From: Verrucomicrobiota bacterium
GTDB taxonomy: Bacteria > Verrucomicrobiota > Verrucomicrobiia > Limisphaerales > UBA9464
Assembly (NCBI GenBank): GCA_026397675.1
Contig: JAPLUH010000060.1
Span: forward strand, 1-6,767
Direction of reading: 5' to 3'
Length of the DNA: 6,767 nucleotides
The position numbers and the translations under genes are program-made. The notes beneath the pieces were generated by a model. It had not been told where the DNA came from, ran no database searches, and saw only the letters and a list, made by a program, of their open reading frames with translations. Shown here piece by piece: positions 1 through 6,660 of this stretch. Each line of letters starts with the position of its first letter. The first letter of the stretch is position 1.

Positions 1-467
1 CCGTTGGAATCGGCATACCCCACCGCATCCAGCCAGTGTTGAGCCCAGCGCTCTCCATAGGCCGGGGAGGCCAGCAACCGCTCCAACCAAATCTCCGTGG
101 CCTCGGGTCGGTGGTCGGCGATAAAGGCTTGGAGATCTTCCGGAGTCGGGGGCAATCCGGTGAGCACCAATGCCATCCGACGCAGACGGGTCGCCGCATC
201 GGCCTGCGGGCTTGGGGACAATCCATGAGCTCGCAAGCGCTGTGCAACAAACCGGTCCAAGGGGCCCACCTCGGATCCAGGAGACGCCAGATCCGACCCT
301 CGACCTGGCACCGATGCCGACAAGGGTTGGAAGGCCCAATGCGTCTGGGCTCGAGTAAAGAGAGACCCCGAAGCGGCCGGCTCTGCTGCCTCGATCATTG
401 CCAGCATCGCGAGAGCCACAGCCAATCGAGAGATTTGTCGAAGAATGGGAATCAGCCCCGTCCTCAA
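1..467 (-). CDS. Secreted DUF1549 (PSCyt2) domain protein, N-terminal part, runs off the left edge
   Basis: About 155 residues are visible; the C-terminal part, which in this family normally includes a DUF1553 (PSD1) domain, lies outside the window. From the chosen start there is a signal peptide (basic n-region to about residue 14, core LAVALAMLAMI, then EAAEPAA). The family motifs follow in order: HWAFQP at 43-48, LDRFVAQRL from about 70, TGLPPTPED at 103-111, and AYGERWAQHWLDAVGYADSN at 136-155, a hallmark of DUF1549. There is no CxxCH between the signal peptide and HWAFQP, so the N-terminal cytochrome domain (PSCyt1) seen in many relatives is absent. The start is uncertain. TTG at 467 has a GGGAGA ribosome binding site six bases upstream and gives a compact signal peptide. 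ATG at 515 or 527, in the same frame, lacks a visible binding site and gives a long, odd n-region. The in-frame upstream stop is at 612-614. The family's biochemical role is unknown; these proteins are abundant in Planctomycetes and Verrucomicrobiota and are exported. The gene lies 185 bases downstream of the copper monooxygenase gene on the same strand. Confidence 0.88.
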   Translation of the reverse strand, partial: MRTGLIPILRQISRLAVALAMLAMIEAAEPAASGSLFTRAQTHWAFQPLSASVPGRGSDLASPGSEVGPLDRFVAQRLRAHGLSPSPQADAATRLRRMALVLTGLPPTPEDLQAFIADHRPEATEIWLERLLASPAYGERWAQHWLDAVGYADSN

Positions 468-473
468 GCAGGC

Positions 474-479
474 TCTCCC
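474..479 (-). promoter_or_regulatory. Ribosome binding site deciding the DUF1549 gene start
   Basis: On the minus strand this reads GGGAGA, six bases before the TTG at 467. It is the only Shine-Dalgarno-like element near any candidate start of this gene. The ATG codons at 515 and 527 are preceded by sequence without one. It favours the TTG start but does not prove it, because many genes in this phylum lack a recognisable ribosome binding site. Confidence 0.4.
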
Positions 480-652
480 ACTTCCATGGAGCCCAGAGGC
501 CTGGCGCGGTAGCATCGATTCAGTCATGGGGAACAACGCCAAGAGTGTTTCCTGAATTCCGTCAGGGAACAACCGCAGAGCCAGCGATCGAGCAAGTCCC
601 CACTCGCAACGCTAGGATCGTCAAAAGATCTATCCGGCTCGTCAGCCCATTC

Positions 653-2710
653 TCACGGTGCTTCCGATGACGGTTTGGAGCCAGCAGCACGGCGAGGGTT
701 CACCTTCTGCAGAAACGCCTTCAATTCCTCGCGACTCACCTCGCCATTCCCATTCGCATCGGCCGCCTTGAACTGGTCCGGTGACGGTGATTCGTCGAGG
801 GTGATCCGGCCATCGTGGTTTCGATCCAGCGCATCAAAGGCCTTGGATCCTCCGCGACGCCCCGCTGGAGGACGCGGATCCACCGGCGTTCCGGGAGCCA
901 CCTCGGGCAGGTAGTATTCGATGTAACCGAGCATCATCTCCTCATCGGTCTGCTCACCCCACTGCACTCGGCGGGTCGGATCGGGATTGGCCGGATTGCC
1001 GGCGCTGTTGTCGTAGCGAGCGATGCCCTTGAGGACACTGCCGGCCGGCAAGTCGATGTGCTCGGACAAGCGGTAGAGCAACTGCCAGTTGAAATCATAA
1101 CGCGGAACATCCAGAAGGGTCTTAGGCGCGCTCCCAGGCAGTTCGAGTTCATACCGGTAAGCCTTCCCGCGGACATGCATGTGCGGCATGAAGGACATCA
1201 ATCGCGCGGACTGCGGCACCGGTAGTTTCCCCTCGACCATGAAGTCGGGGTCGCCGGGCGGAATGTCGATGGCGCCAGCGATGGCGCTGACACGCACCTC
1301 ATGCTTAGGTGGCGTCTTGGAGAACTTCAGTCCCAGAGCGCTCTGGTCGCGGGTGGCCTTGCCCTTGGGAGTATAATGCAGTTGGAAGTGCAGCGTGGAA
1401 CCGGCCGGGATAAATTTGGCCCACCCCTCCGGATACGAAACAGCCTGATAACCCGGCGCATAGGCGGCGAGGTAGCTGCTCGTACCGTCGATACGGCGGT
1501 TCTTCTGGGGTTTCCCGTCGTTCCCCGGCGGCAACACATAAACCAAGACATGGTGAACGACATCCCGTGCCGTGGGGCGAATTTCCCACCCCTGAACCCA
1601 TCGATCGCTGTCAAATCCCGTGGGCACCTCGATGTTGATGTACGACATGACACCCGACGCGGCCACGTCTACCGGTTCTGGAAGCCGAATGATGGCATCG
1701 GGCTCACCCAACTGCCATTCGGAGGGATAGGTTTGCGGTTTGGGAGCGTGGGAGGCTTTCCCTTCAGGCCGACCACGCTCCATCCACGCCAACAAATCCG
1801 CCTTGTCGGCGGCCGGGAGGCTGCGGTCGTTTAGCCAGAGGCTGGGACCGTGAGTCGGCGACGCCGCAAACCACGGAGGCATGACCCCTTGAGTCACTTG
1901 CTTGCGAACCATGCCGGCATGCGCAGCCACCTCGGCGGGAGTGGTCAACGCGAACGGAGCGATACCCCCCTCTCGGTGACACGGCACGCAGGACTGCTGC
2001 AGGATCCGGGAAATCCGGTTGTGGTAAGTCACCGGCTCAGAAACAGCCACGGGCGCAGCCGATTCAAGAGCGCAACCCGGAACGCTGGTGCAGGCCGTTT
2101 CGACTCCGTTGCCAGCGAGAACCGACTTGAGTGCAGACACCAGATACCGTTGGTTCGGCGCCGCCTTGGAATAACCCAAGCCATACTGATCATCCACAGC
2201 CCCTCGGAATAGAACCGTACGAGCGGCATCCAAGACGAAGACCTCCGCGGTCGATCGGATGCCCAGTGCTTTCGCGATGTCTCCCCGCTCGTCGCGAACG
2301 TAAGGACCTTGGACTCCCTGGTCCCGGATCCATTGCCGCACGGAGGCCTTGGAATCGGTTGGCACCGGATTAATCCAAATGAACCGCACCCCCCGGCTGG
2401 CATACTCCTTCTCGAGAGCAACCAGAGTCGGACCATAGCGCCCGGAGACCGGACAACTGCTGCTCGTCACGGCGATCACCACCGCACGCGCATCTCGGGT
2501 GAGCTTGGAGAGCGACGACCGCGACCCAGATTCCGGGCGAATATCCAGATCAGGAACCCATCGACCCACGCCCCATTCCAAGCCCAATGCCGGCGTCGGT
2601 GCTTCTTGGAGCGCAGGCGCGGCCACCATTAATGGGGCACCACCCGGGGCACCGAGCAGCCAACCGCCAACCCAAGCGACCCTAATTGCAGAGCGAACAG
2701 AACCCATCAT
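653..2710 (-). CDS. Secreted redoxin / cytochrome c / copper type II monooxygenase fusion with EF-hands
   Basis: The product has 685 residues and at least four modules. After a signal peptide (1 to about 35) comes a redoxin (AhpC/TSA-like) domain at about 46-202, with one putative active-site cysteine, C86, in SSSCPVSGRYGP. Two further cysteines, C207 and C213, follow it. A cytochrome c domain at about 228-312 has CVPCH (C241, C244, H245) and MPPW at 277-280, which may supply the Met ligand. A peptidylglycine/dopamine monooxygenase-like pair of domains covers about 327-604. Its CuH ligands would be H386 or H387 (VHHVLVY) and H445 (FQLHYTP); its CuM ligands would be H510 and H512 (MPHMHVRGK) and M592 in DEEMMLGYIEYY, which matches DEMCNLYIMYY of animal PHM. 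Two canonical EF-hand loops lie at 629-640 and 651-662. The family hydroxylates C-H bonds using O2 and two electrons; the substrate here is unknown. The protein should act outside the cytoplasmic membrane, since heme attachment and copper loading occur there. ATG 2710 was chosen over an upstream in-frame TTG at 2794 because it puts the signal peptide at the N-terminus and has GAGGTAG upstream. It is divergent from the CotH-type gene. Confidence 0.93.
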   Translation of the reverse strand: MMGSVRSAIRVAWVGGWLLGAPGGAPLMVAAPALQEAPTPALGLEWGVGRWVPDLDIRPESGSRSSLSKLTRDARAVVIAVTSSSCPVSGRYGPTLVALEKEYASRGVRFIWINPVPTDSKASVRQWIRDQGVQGPYVRDERGDIAKALGIRSTAEVFVLDAARTVLFRGAVDDQYGLGYSKAAPNQRYLVSALKSVLAGNGVETACTSVPGCALESAAPVAVSEPVTYHNRISRILQQSCVPCHREGGIAPFALTTPAEVAAHAGMVRKQVTQGVMPPWFAASPTHGPSLWLNDRSLPAADKADLLAWMERGRPEGKASHAPKPQTYPSEWQLGEPDAIIRLPEPVDVAASGVMSYINIEVPTGFDSDRWVQGWEIRPTARDVVHHVLVYVLPPGNDGKPQKNRRIDGTSSYLAAYAPGYQAVSYPEGWAKFIPAGSTLHFQLHYTPKGKATRDQSALGLKFSKTPPKHEVRVSAIAGAIDIPPGDPDFMVEGKLPVPQSARLMSFMPHMHVRGKAYRYELELPGSAPKTLLDVPRYDFNWQLLYRLSEHIDLPAGSVLKGIARYDNSAGNPANPDPTRRVQWGEQTDEEMMLGYIEYYLPEVAPGTPVDPRPPAGRRGGSKAFDALDRNHDGRITLDESPSPDQFKAADANGNGEVSREELKAFLQKVNPRRAAGSKPSSEAP

Positions 2711-2720
2711 CGAGATGACA

Positions 2721-2727
2721 CTACCTC
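2721..2727 (-). promoter_or_regulatory. Ribosome binding site for the copper monooxygenase fusion gene
   Basis: Read on the minus strand this is GAGGTAG, ending ten bases before the ATG at 2710. The spacing is on the long side, but it supports initiation here rather than at the TTG at 2794. A second ATG follows directly at 2707 and cannot be excluded; the protein would differ by one residue. Confidence 0.45.
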
Positions 2728-2838
2728 GAACTTCAAACCGGAACAAATGCCAGAGGTGTAAAATCGACGCGCTCCGCTCCGAGAAACCGCTCAAAAAGCC
2801 ATCTCTGGGTTCGCCACCGCAAGGGGAGCCGGTAGCCT

Positions 2839-2843
2839 GAGGG
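2839..2843 (+). promoter_or_regulatory. Ribosome binding site of the CotH-type gene
   Basis: GAGGG lies eight bases upstream of the ATG at 2852, a near-ideal Shine-Dalgarno arrangement. It fits with the signal peptide beginning at that same ATG, so this start is well supported. Confidence 0.65.
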
Positions 2844-2851
2844 TATTCCCG

Positions 2852-5800
2852 ATGAGTTCCTTCCGCCGATTTCTGCTTTTACTGGGTCTTCCCCTGCTCT
2901 GCCTGCCGACAACTCGGGGTCTGGCCGACGCCGAAGTAGTTCCACCGACGCTCGAGGCGATCTTCCCTGAACCCGGCTTTGTCTTCAGCCTTTCCCAAGT
3001 CGAGGTGCATTTCAGCGAAGCGGTTCAGGGAGTCGATGCTGGAGACCTTCGAGTCAATGGCCTTGCGGCGACCGCCATGAGATCGGTGAGCGCCGATGTT
3101 TACGTGTTCACGCTCCCAGAGCTCCCCCTCGGCACCGCGTCGCTCACCTGGGCCAGTGACGCCGATATCCGGGATTTGGCGGACATCCCCAACCGTTTCG
3201 CCGGAACCAAGCCCATCGAGTATCAACTACTGCCGCCGCCTCGACCCGGGGGAGTCATTCTGTCGGAGGTGGTCCCAGACAACCAAAAGACCCTTCGAGA
3301 CGAAGAGGGCGATTACGAAGACTGGATTGAACTCCAGAACATCACCGACCAAGACATCCCTCTGGCCGGCTGGCATCTGACCGATGACCCCACGAACCCC
3401 CGCCCCTGGACCTTCCCCGACATCACTCTTCCGGCCCGGGGGTTACTGGTGGTGTTCGCCTCCGGCAAAGACCGAGCCAGCGTCACCAACCGCCTCCATA
3501 CCGATTTTAAACTCAAGAGCGAGGGCGAGTATCTCGCTCTGAGCGCACCCGACGGTGTCACGGTGGATGCCTTCGCCTCCAAATATCCAGCCACTCCGGC
3601 CAACGTCGCCTATGGACGCGCCAACGGTGACACCTCGCAAAGCGGATTCCTGGCGACACCGACACCCGGTGCTCCCAATTCCATCTCTGGAGTCGGCTTT
3701 GCTCCGGCGGTTCTGTTTTCTCAAAATGGCGGGCTCATTCCGGATCCCAAATTGAACCTGACCCTCCGACTGTCCCTGGCGCAAACCGCTCCTGATGCGC
3801 TGATCCGCTACTCGCTGGATGGCCGCATCCCCACGCTCACCAACGGGTTTACCTACACCCAACCCGTGGTGCTGGTGACGAACAACGCGCTCATGCTGCG
3901 GGCCCGTGCCTTCCGGACCAATCACCTGCCAGGCCCCGTCCACACCGAATACTACACGCCTCTATTTGTATCGTCGGCCGGGCCGGTCCAGGGAACCAAC
4001 GCCTGGGGAGATTTGCTCCAGAACGTCTCCAACCCCAACATTCAGCAATTCCGCTCGGATCTGCCGCTGCTAGTCATCACCACCTTCGGAAAATTGCCCA
4101 ATGAAAGCATCAACACGGTGCTGGCCTTGTCGTTGTTCGAGCCGAAGAACGGGGTGGCGCGCGTCACCGGAAAACCCGACTTCACCGCGCGGGGCGGCAT
4201 TAAGATCCGGGGCTCGAGCAGTGCCGGATTGGCCAAGAAGCAGTACGCGGTGCAATGGACCGATGACTACAATCAGGATCTCGAATTGCCGGTGCTGGGC
4301 ATGCCCTCCGAATCGGAATGGGTGCTGTATGCCCCGAACGATTTCGAGCCGGTCTGCATCCACAACCCGTTCATGCACCAACTGGCGCGCGACATCGGCG
4401 AGTACTCACCTCGGACTCGGTTCGTGGAAGTGTTCATCAACAAGCTGGGGCCTCTCACCACCAATCAGTACGAGGGACTTTATGTGCTGACTGAGAAAAT
4501 TGGCGTGGGGGGCAAACGCATCCCAGGCCCCAAACTGCAACCCGAAGACAATACGCTTCCGGACATCACCGGCCCCTACGTCATGAAGATCGACCGAACC
4601 GATCCGGGTGACACCGGGGTGACCATGGGTGGCATGAGTGTGGCCATGATCAACCCCAAGGAAAAGGATCTGAAACTGGCGCAACGGGCCGCCCAAAAAA
4701 AGTACCTGACCGACTACGTCAACGGCATGAGCCGTGGATTTCAGGTGGCTAATCGACGCAACCCCACCAACAGCTACGAGAACTACATCGAGATGGGGCG
4801 GGCCATCGACTACCACATCCTGGAAATGCTCTCAGGCAATGTCGACACGATGGTCTTGAGCGCCTACTTCCACAAACCCCGGAACCAGAAGCTCATCTTT
4901 GGGCCCCACTGGGATTTCGACCGGGCCCTGGGATCGACCGACGGACGAGACTCCAACCCGCGAAGCTGGACTTGCGGCCCCGTCTTCGCTGGCTGGTATG
5001 GGCAACTCTTCCAAGACACCGAGGCGTGGCAGCGATGGGTGGATCGGTTCCAACAACTGCGGACCCAACAACTGTCGGTGCGATACACGGGAATGCTCAT
5101 GGACCGCCTGGCCAATCAAATTCGCCTAGCGGAGCGCCGCGACTATCAGCGCTGGAAGATCCCACGCCGCGGCGGCAGCTATCAGGCCGAACTCGACTCC
5201 ATGAAACGCTGGGTGTCCAACCGCCTCGACTTTGTGGATCGGCAACTCGCGCAACCGCCCGTGTCCTCGCTGGATTCAGGCATCGTCCCGTTGGGCACCA
5301 CGTTCACCTTGTCCTTGGGTCCCAACGCCAGCACCAGTGCGGCCATTTGGTACACCCTCGATGGCACCGACCCCCGAGCGGTCGGAACCTCTAACCGTTC
5401 GGCCAGCGCCCTCTTGTACATAGGGCCGATCACGATCACTGGCCCGGTCCGCCTGAGGGCTCGCACTCTGGACACGCTCCGCCGTCAGAGCAGTGGCCCC
5501 CCGATCAGCACGCCCTGGTCTGGACCGGTCGCTCGCACCTTCCTGTTGTCCGCTCCGCCCCTGACCCTCAGTGAGATCCACTTCCACCCATCAGACCAAC
5601 GGGGCAACCGGTCCTTCGATCCTGACCAGAGTGAATTCATCGAACTCAAAAACACCTCCGGCGCACCGCTCGACCTGACGGGGTTTCGAATTGAGGGCGA
5701 TGTTTCCTTCACCTTCAACGCGACCAACGGCACACGGATCCTCGCGCCGAATGCGCGTGTGGTGCTGGCCTCGGACAATTCCACCTTCCGCTCCCGCTAC

Positions 5801-6460
5801 GGACCCATGGCCGAACATCTGGGGAAGTATTCCGGGCAATTGTCTGACGGCGGAGGGCGATTGAAGCTGGTGGATCCGCAAGGCAACCCCGTGTTCGATT
5901 TCGAACTGAACGACCAGTGGGTGAAGCCGGCCGATGGCGATGGCTACAGCATGGTACTGCGATCCGAAGCCCTTCAGGCATTCCAGATCGACACCCCATC
6001 GGCTTGGGTGGCCAGTGCCCAAGCCGACGGATCGCCCGGCCAACCCGACCAGGCCTCTGACGTCGGACCCGGCACAGACTCCGATGGCGATGGTCTGGCG
6101 GACCTCTGGGAACTCAACTTCTTTGGATCTCTCCAACTGCGCGGTGATGCGGACCCCGACGGCGATGGAGCCAGTAATCGTGAGGAATTTCTGGCAGGAA
6201 CCCTGCCTAGCGATGCCTCAGATCACCCCAGCCTGAAGGCCTTGCCCTCCCCCTTCGATGGAAACCCTATCTTGCGTTTCTCAAGACATGGAGCCCGCTC
6301 CTACCGCCTCCAATTTCATGAGGCGTTGAGCACCGATTCCGCGCAAAACTGGCGCGATTTAATGGAATTTCCATCGGATGTAAACCCGTCGAGGGTTCAA
6401 GACTTCCGAGATCTAACAACCACCAACGCGACCCGCATTTACCGGGTACTCACTCCGTAG
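2852..6460 (+). CDS. Large secreted CotH-kinase family protein with lamin-tail and chitobiase-like domains
   Basis: The product has 1202 residues. A signal peptide (about 1-27, core FLLLLGLPLLCL) is followed by a bacterial Ig-like domain of SbsA/Big_5 type (about 31-125). Next come lamin-tail domain 1 (about 133-245, with DWIEL), a chitobiase C-terminal-like domain (about 315-372, IRYSLDGRIPT), and a CotH kinase-like domain (about 405-800). A second chitobiase-like domain (about 830-872, IWYTLDGTDPR) and second lamin-tail domain (about 904-1022, SEFIELKNTSG) follow. Two DxDxDG calcium loops sit at 1076-1087 and 1101-1112, and a C-terminal beta-rich domain at about 1128-1202 has SYRLQF and IYRVL. 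CotH-like motifs are RGSS at 453-456 with following lysines 462-463, EGLYVLTEKI at 541-550, N663/D665, and HWDFDRALGS at 686-695, whose aspartates D688 and D690 are the likely metal/catalytic residues. In Bacillus, CotH is an atypical protein kinase that phosphorylates spore-coat proteins; in large non-spore-former proteins like this one the substrate is unknown. It is probably exported or surface-located. I see no PEP-CTERM or LPXTG anchor at the C-terminus. The ATG has a good ribosome binding site, and the gene is divergent from the monooxygenase gene. Confidence 0.94.
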   Translation: MSSFRRFLLLLGLPLLCLPTTRGLADAEVVPPTLEAIFPEPGFVFSLSQVEVHFSEAVQGVDAGDLRVNGLAATAMRSVSADVYVFTLPELPLGTASLTWASDADIRDLADIPNRFAGTKPIEYQLLPPPRPGGVILSEVVPDNQKTLRDEEGDYEDWIELQNITDQDIPLAGWHLTDDPTNPRPWTFPDITLPARGLLVVFASGKDRASVTNRLHTDFKLKSEGEYLALSAPDGVTVDAFASKYPATPANVAYGRANGDTSQSGFLATPTPGAPNSISGVGFAPAVLFSQNGGLIPDPKLNLTLRLSLAQTAPDALIRYSLDGRIPTLTNGFTYTQPVVLVTNNALMLRARAFRTNHLPGPVHTEYYTPLFVSSAGPVQGTNAWGDLLQNVSNPNIQQFRSDLPLLVITTFGKLPNESINTVLALSLFEPKNGVARVTGKPDFTARGGIKIRGSSSAGLAKKQYAVQWTDDYNQDLELPVLGMPSESEWVLYAPNDFEPVCIHNPFMHQLARDIGEYSPRTRFVEVFINKLGPLTTNQYEGLYVLTEKIGVGGKRIPGPKLQPEDNTLPDITGPYVMKIDRTDPGDTGVTMGGMSVAMINPKEKDLKLAQRAAQKKYLTDYVNGMSRGFQVANRRNPTNSYENYIEMGRAIDYHILEMLSGNVDTMVLSAYFHKPRNQKLIFGPHWDFDRALGSTDGRDSNPRSWTCGPVFAGWYGQLFQDTEAWQRWVDRFQQLRTQQLSVRYTGMLMDRLANQIRLAERRDYQRWKIPRRGGSYQAELDSMKRWVSNRLDFVDRQLAQPPVSSLDSGIVPLGTTFTLSLGPNASTSAAIWYTLDGTDPRAVGTSNRSASALLYIGPITITGPVRLRARTLDTLRRQSSGPPISTPWSGPVARTFLLSAPPLTLSEIHFHPSDQRGNRSFDPDQSEFIELKNTSGAPLDLTGFRIEGDVSFTFNATNGTRILAPNARVVLASDNSTFRSRYGPMAEHLGKYSGQLSDGGGRLKLVDPQGNPVFDFELNDQWVKPADGDGYSMVLRSEALQAFQIDTPSAWVASAQADGSPGQPDQASDVGPGTDSDGDGLADLWELNFFGSLQLRGDADPDGDGASNREEFLAGTLPSDASDHPSLKALPSPFDGNPILRFSRHGARSYRLQFHEALSTDSAQNWRDLMEFPSDVNPSRVQDFRDLTTTNATRIYRVLTP

Positions 6461-6486
6461 GATTCCGCGCTTAAAAAGCGGAATCC
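6460..6486 (+). terminator. Perfect 9-bp hairpin starting at the stop codon, possible 3' end signal
   Basis: GGATTCCGC (6460-6468) pairs perfectly with GCGGAATCC (6478-6486) across a nine-base A/T-rich loop. The left arm begins with the last base of the TAG stop of the CotH-type gene. No T-run follows the hairpin on the plus strand, so it is not a textbook intrinsic terminator. It may protect the mRNA 3' end, act as a weak terminator, or insulate the downstream tRNA. The pairing is seen directly; its function is inferred. Confidence 0.4.
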
Positions 6487-6539
6487 GAAAACACCTCTTG
6501 CCAAGTCCCCCGAATCTGAGGCAATTTCATCCCGTCAAC

Positions 6540-6616
6540 GCGAGTGTAGCTCAGTCTGGTAGAGCGTCACCTTGCCAAGGTGAATGTCGAGGGTTCGAAT
6601 CCCTTCACTCGCTCCA
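6540..6616 (+). tRNA. tRNA-Gly (anticodon GCC), CCA encoded
   Basis: A full cloverleaf folds by eye. The acceptor stem GCGAGTG (6540-6546) pairs perfectly with CACTCGC (6606-6612). The D stem is GCTC/GAGC (6549-6552 with 6562-6565). The anticodon stem TCACC/GGTGA encloses the loop TTGCCAA, with anticodon GCC at 6574-6576. The T stem GAGGG/CCCTT has one G-U pair and encloses TTCGAAT. The discriminator base is T6613, followed by CCA at 6614-6616. U73 with C35 and C36 are the known bacterial glycine identity elements, so the charging specificity is clear. It reads GGC and GGU codons. It stands alone, followed directly by a strong terminator. I could not find a convincing promoter in the 53 bases between the hairpin and the tRNA. 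Confidence 0.98.
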
Positions 6617-6625
6617 GCTTTCCAG

Positions 6626-6660
6626 AAAAAAAAGACCGGCCTAAACCGCCGGTCTTTTTT
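6626..6660 (+). terminator. Intrinsic terminator after tRNA-Gly, bidirectional
   Basis: GACCGGC (6634-6640) pairs with GCCGGTC (6648-6654) over the seven-base loop CTAAACC. It is flanked by eight A (6626-6633) and six T (6655-6660), extending the stem with A-T pairs. On the plus strand this is a strong GC stem with a U-run ten bases after the tRNA CCA, so it should end the tRNA transcript. On the minus strand the same element ends in eight U, so it should also stop transcription arriving from the right. Confidence 0.93.

Larger units (their letters stand above)
2711..2851. promoter_or_regulatory. Divergent intergenic region between the monooxygenase and CotH-type genes
   Basis: These 141 bases must hold the start signals of both divergent genes if neither is read through from elsewhere. 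A TAAAAT box at 2759-2764 on the plus strand resembles a -10 element (five of six matches to TATAAT), about 88 bases before the CotH-type start. No -35 box lies at a normal distance, so it is only a candidate. I see no clear operator palindrome, riboswitch or terminator here. Promoter consensus in this phylum may also differ from the E. coli pattern used for this judgement. Confidence 0.35.

Noticed and set aside
36..670. Overlapping plus-strand open frames across the left end (36-512 and 398-670)
   Set aside because: The minus frame in 1-467 contains unmistakable DUF1549 motifs. The plus frames are rich in Arg, Pro and Ser and lack any motif.
1301..1834. Long plus-strand open frame (177 codons) opposite the monooxygenase gene, with others at 815-1225 and 1850-2212
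   Set aside because: They lie wholly antisense to a protein with clear domains and catalytic motifs. Their translations have no recognisable motifs and are typical shadows in GC-rich DNA.
2759..2764. TAAAAT as the -10 box of a promoter for the CotH-type gene
   Set aside because: No -35 element lies at 15-19 bases upstream, so it is noted only as a candidate inside the intergenic feature.
5591..6136. Minus-strand open frame of 181 codons opposite the CotH-type gene, plus 3443-3943 and 4406-4816
   Set aside because: The plus frame encodes recognisable lamin-tail, CotH and calcium-loop sequences. The antisense translations show no domain pattern and have no ribosome binding or neighbour support.
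6227..6460. C-terminal sorting signal (PEP-CTERM, LPXTG or similar) on the CotH-type protein
   Set aside because: The last residues run through a beta-rich domain to IYRVLTP, without a hydrophobic segment followed by basic residues.
6498..6526. TTGCCA followed by GCAATT as a promoter for tRNA-Gly
   Set aside because: The -35-like box is fair, but no acceptable -10 box lies at 16-18 bases, so I did not annotate it.
6498..6579. TTGCCAAG occurring twice, upstream of the tRNA and in its anticodon arm
   Set aside because: An eight-base match over about 80 bases is expected by chance often enough. There is no further similarity that would suggest an attachment site or a partial tRNA copy.
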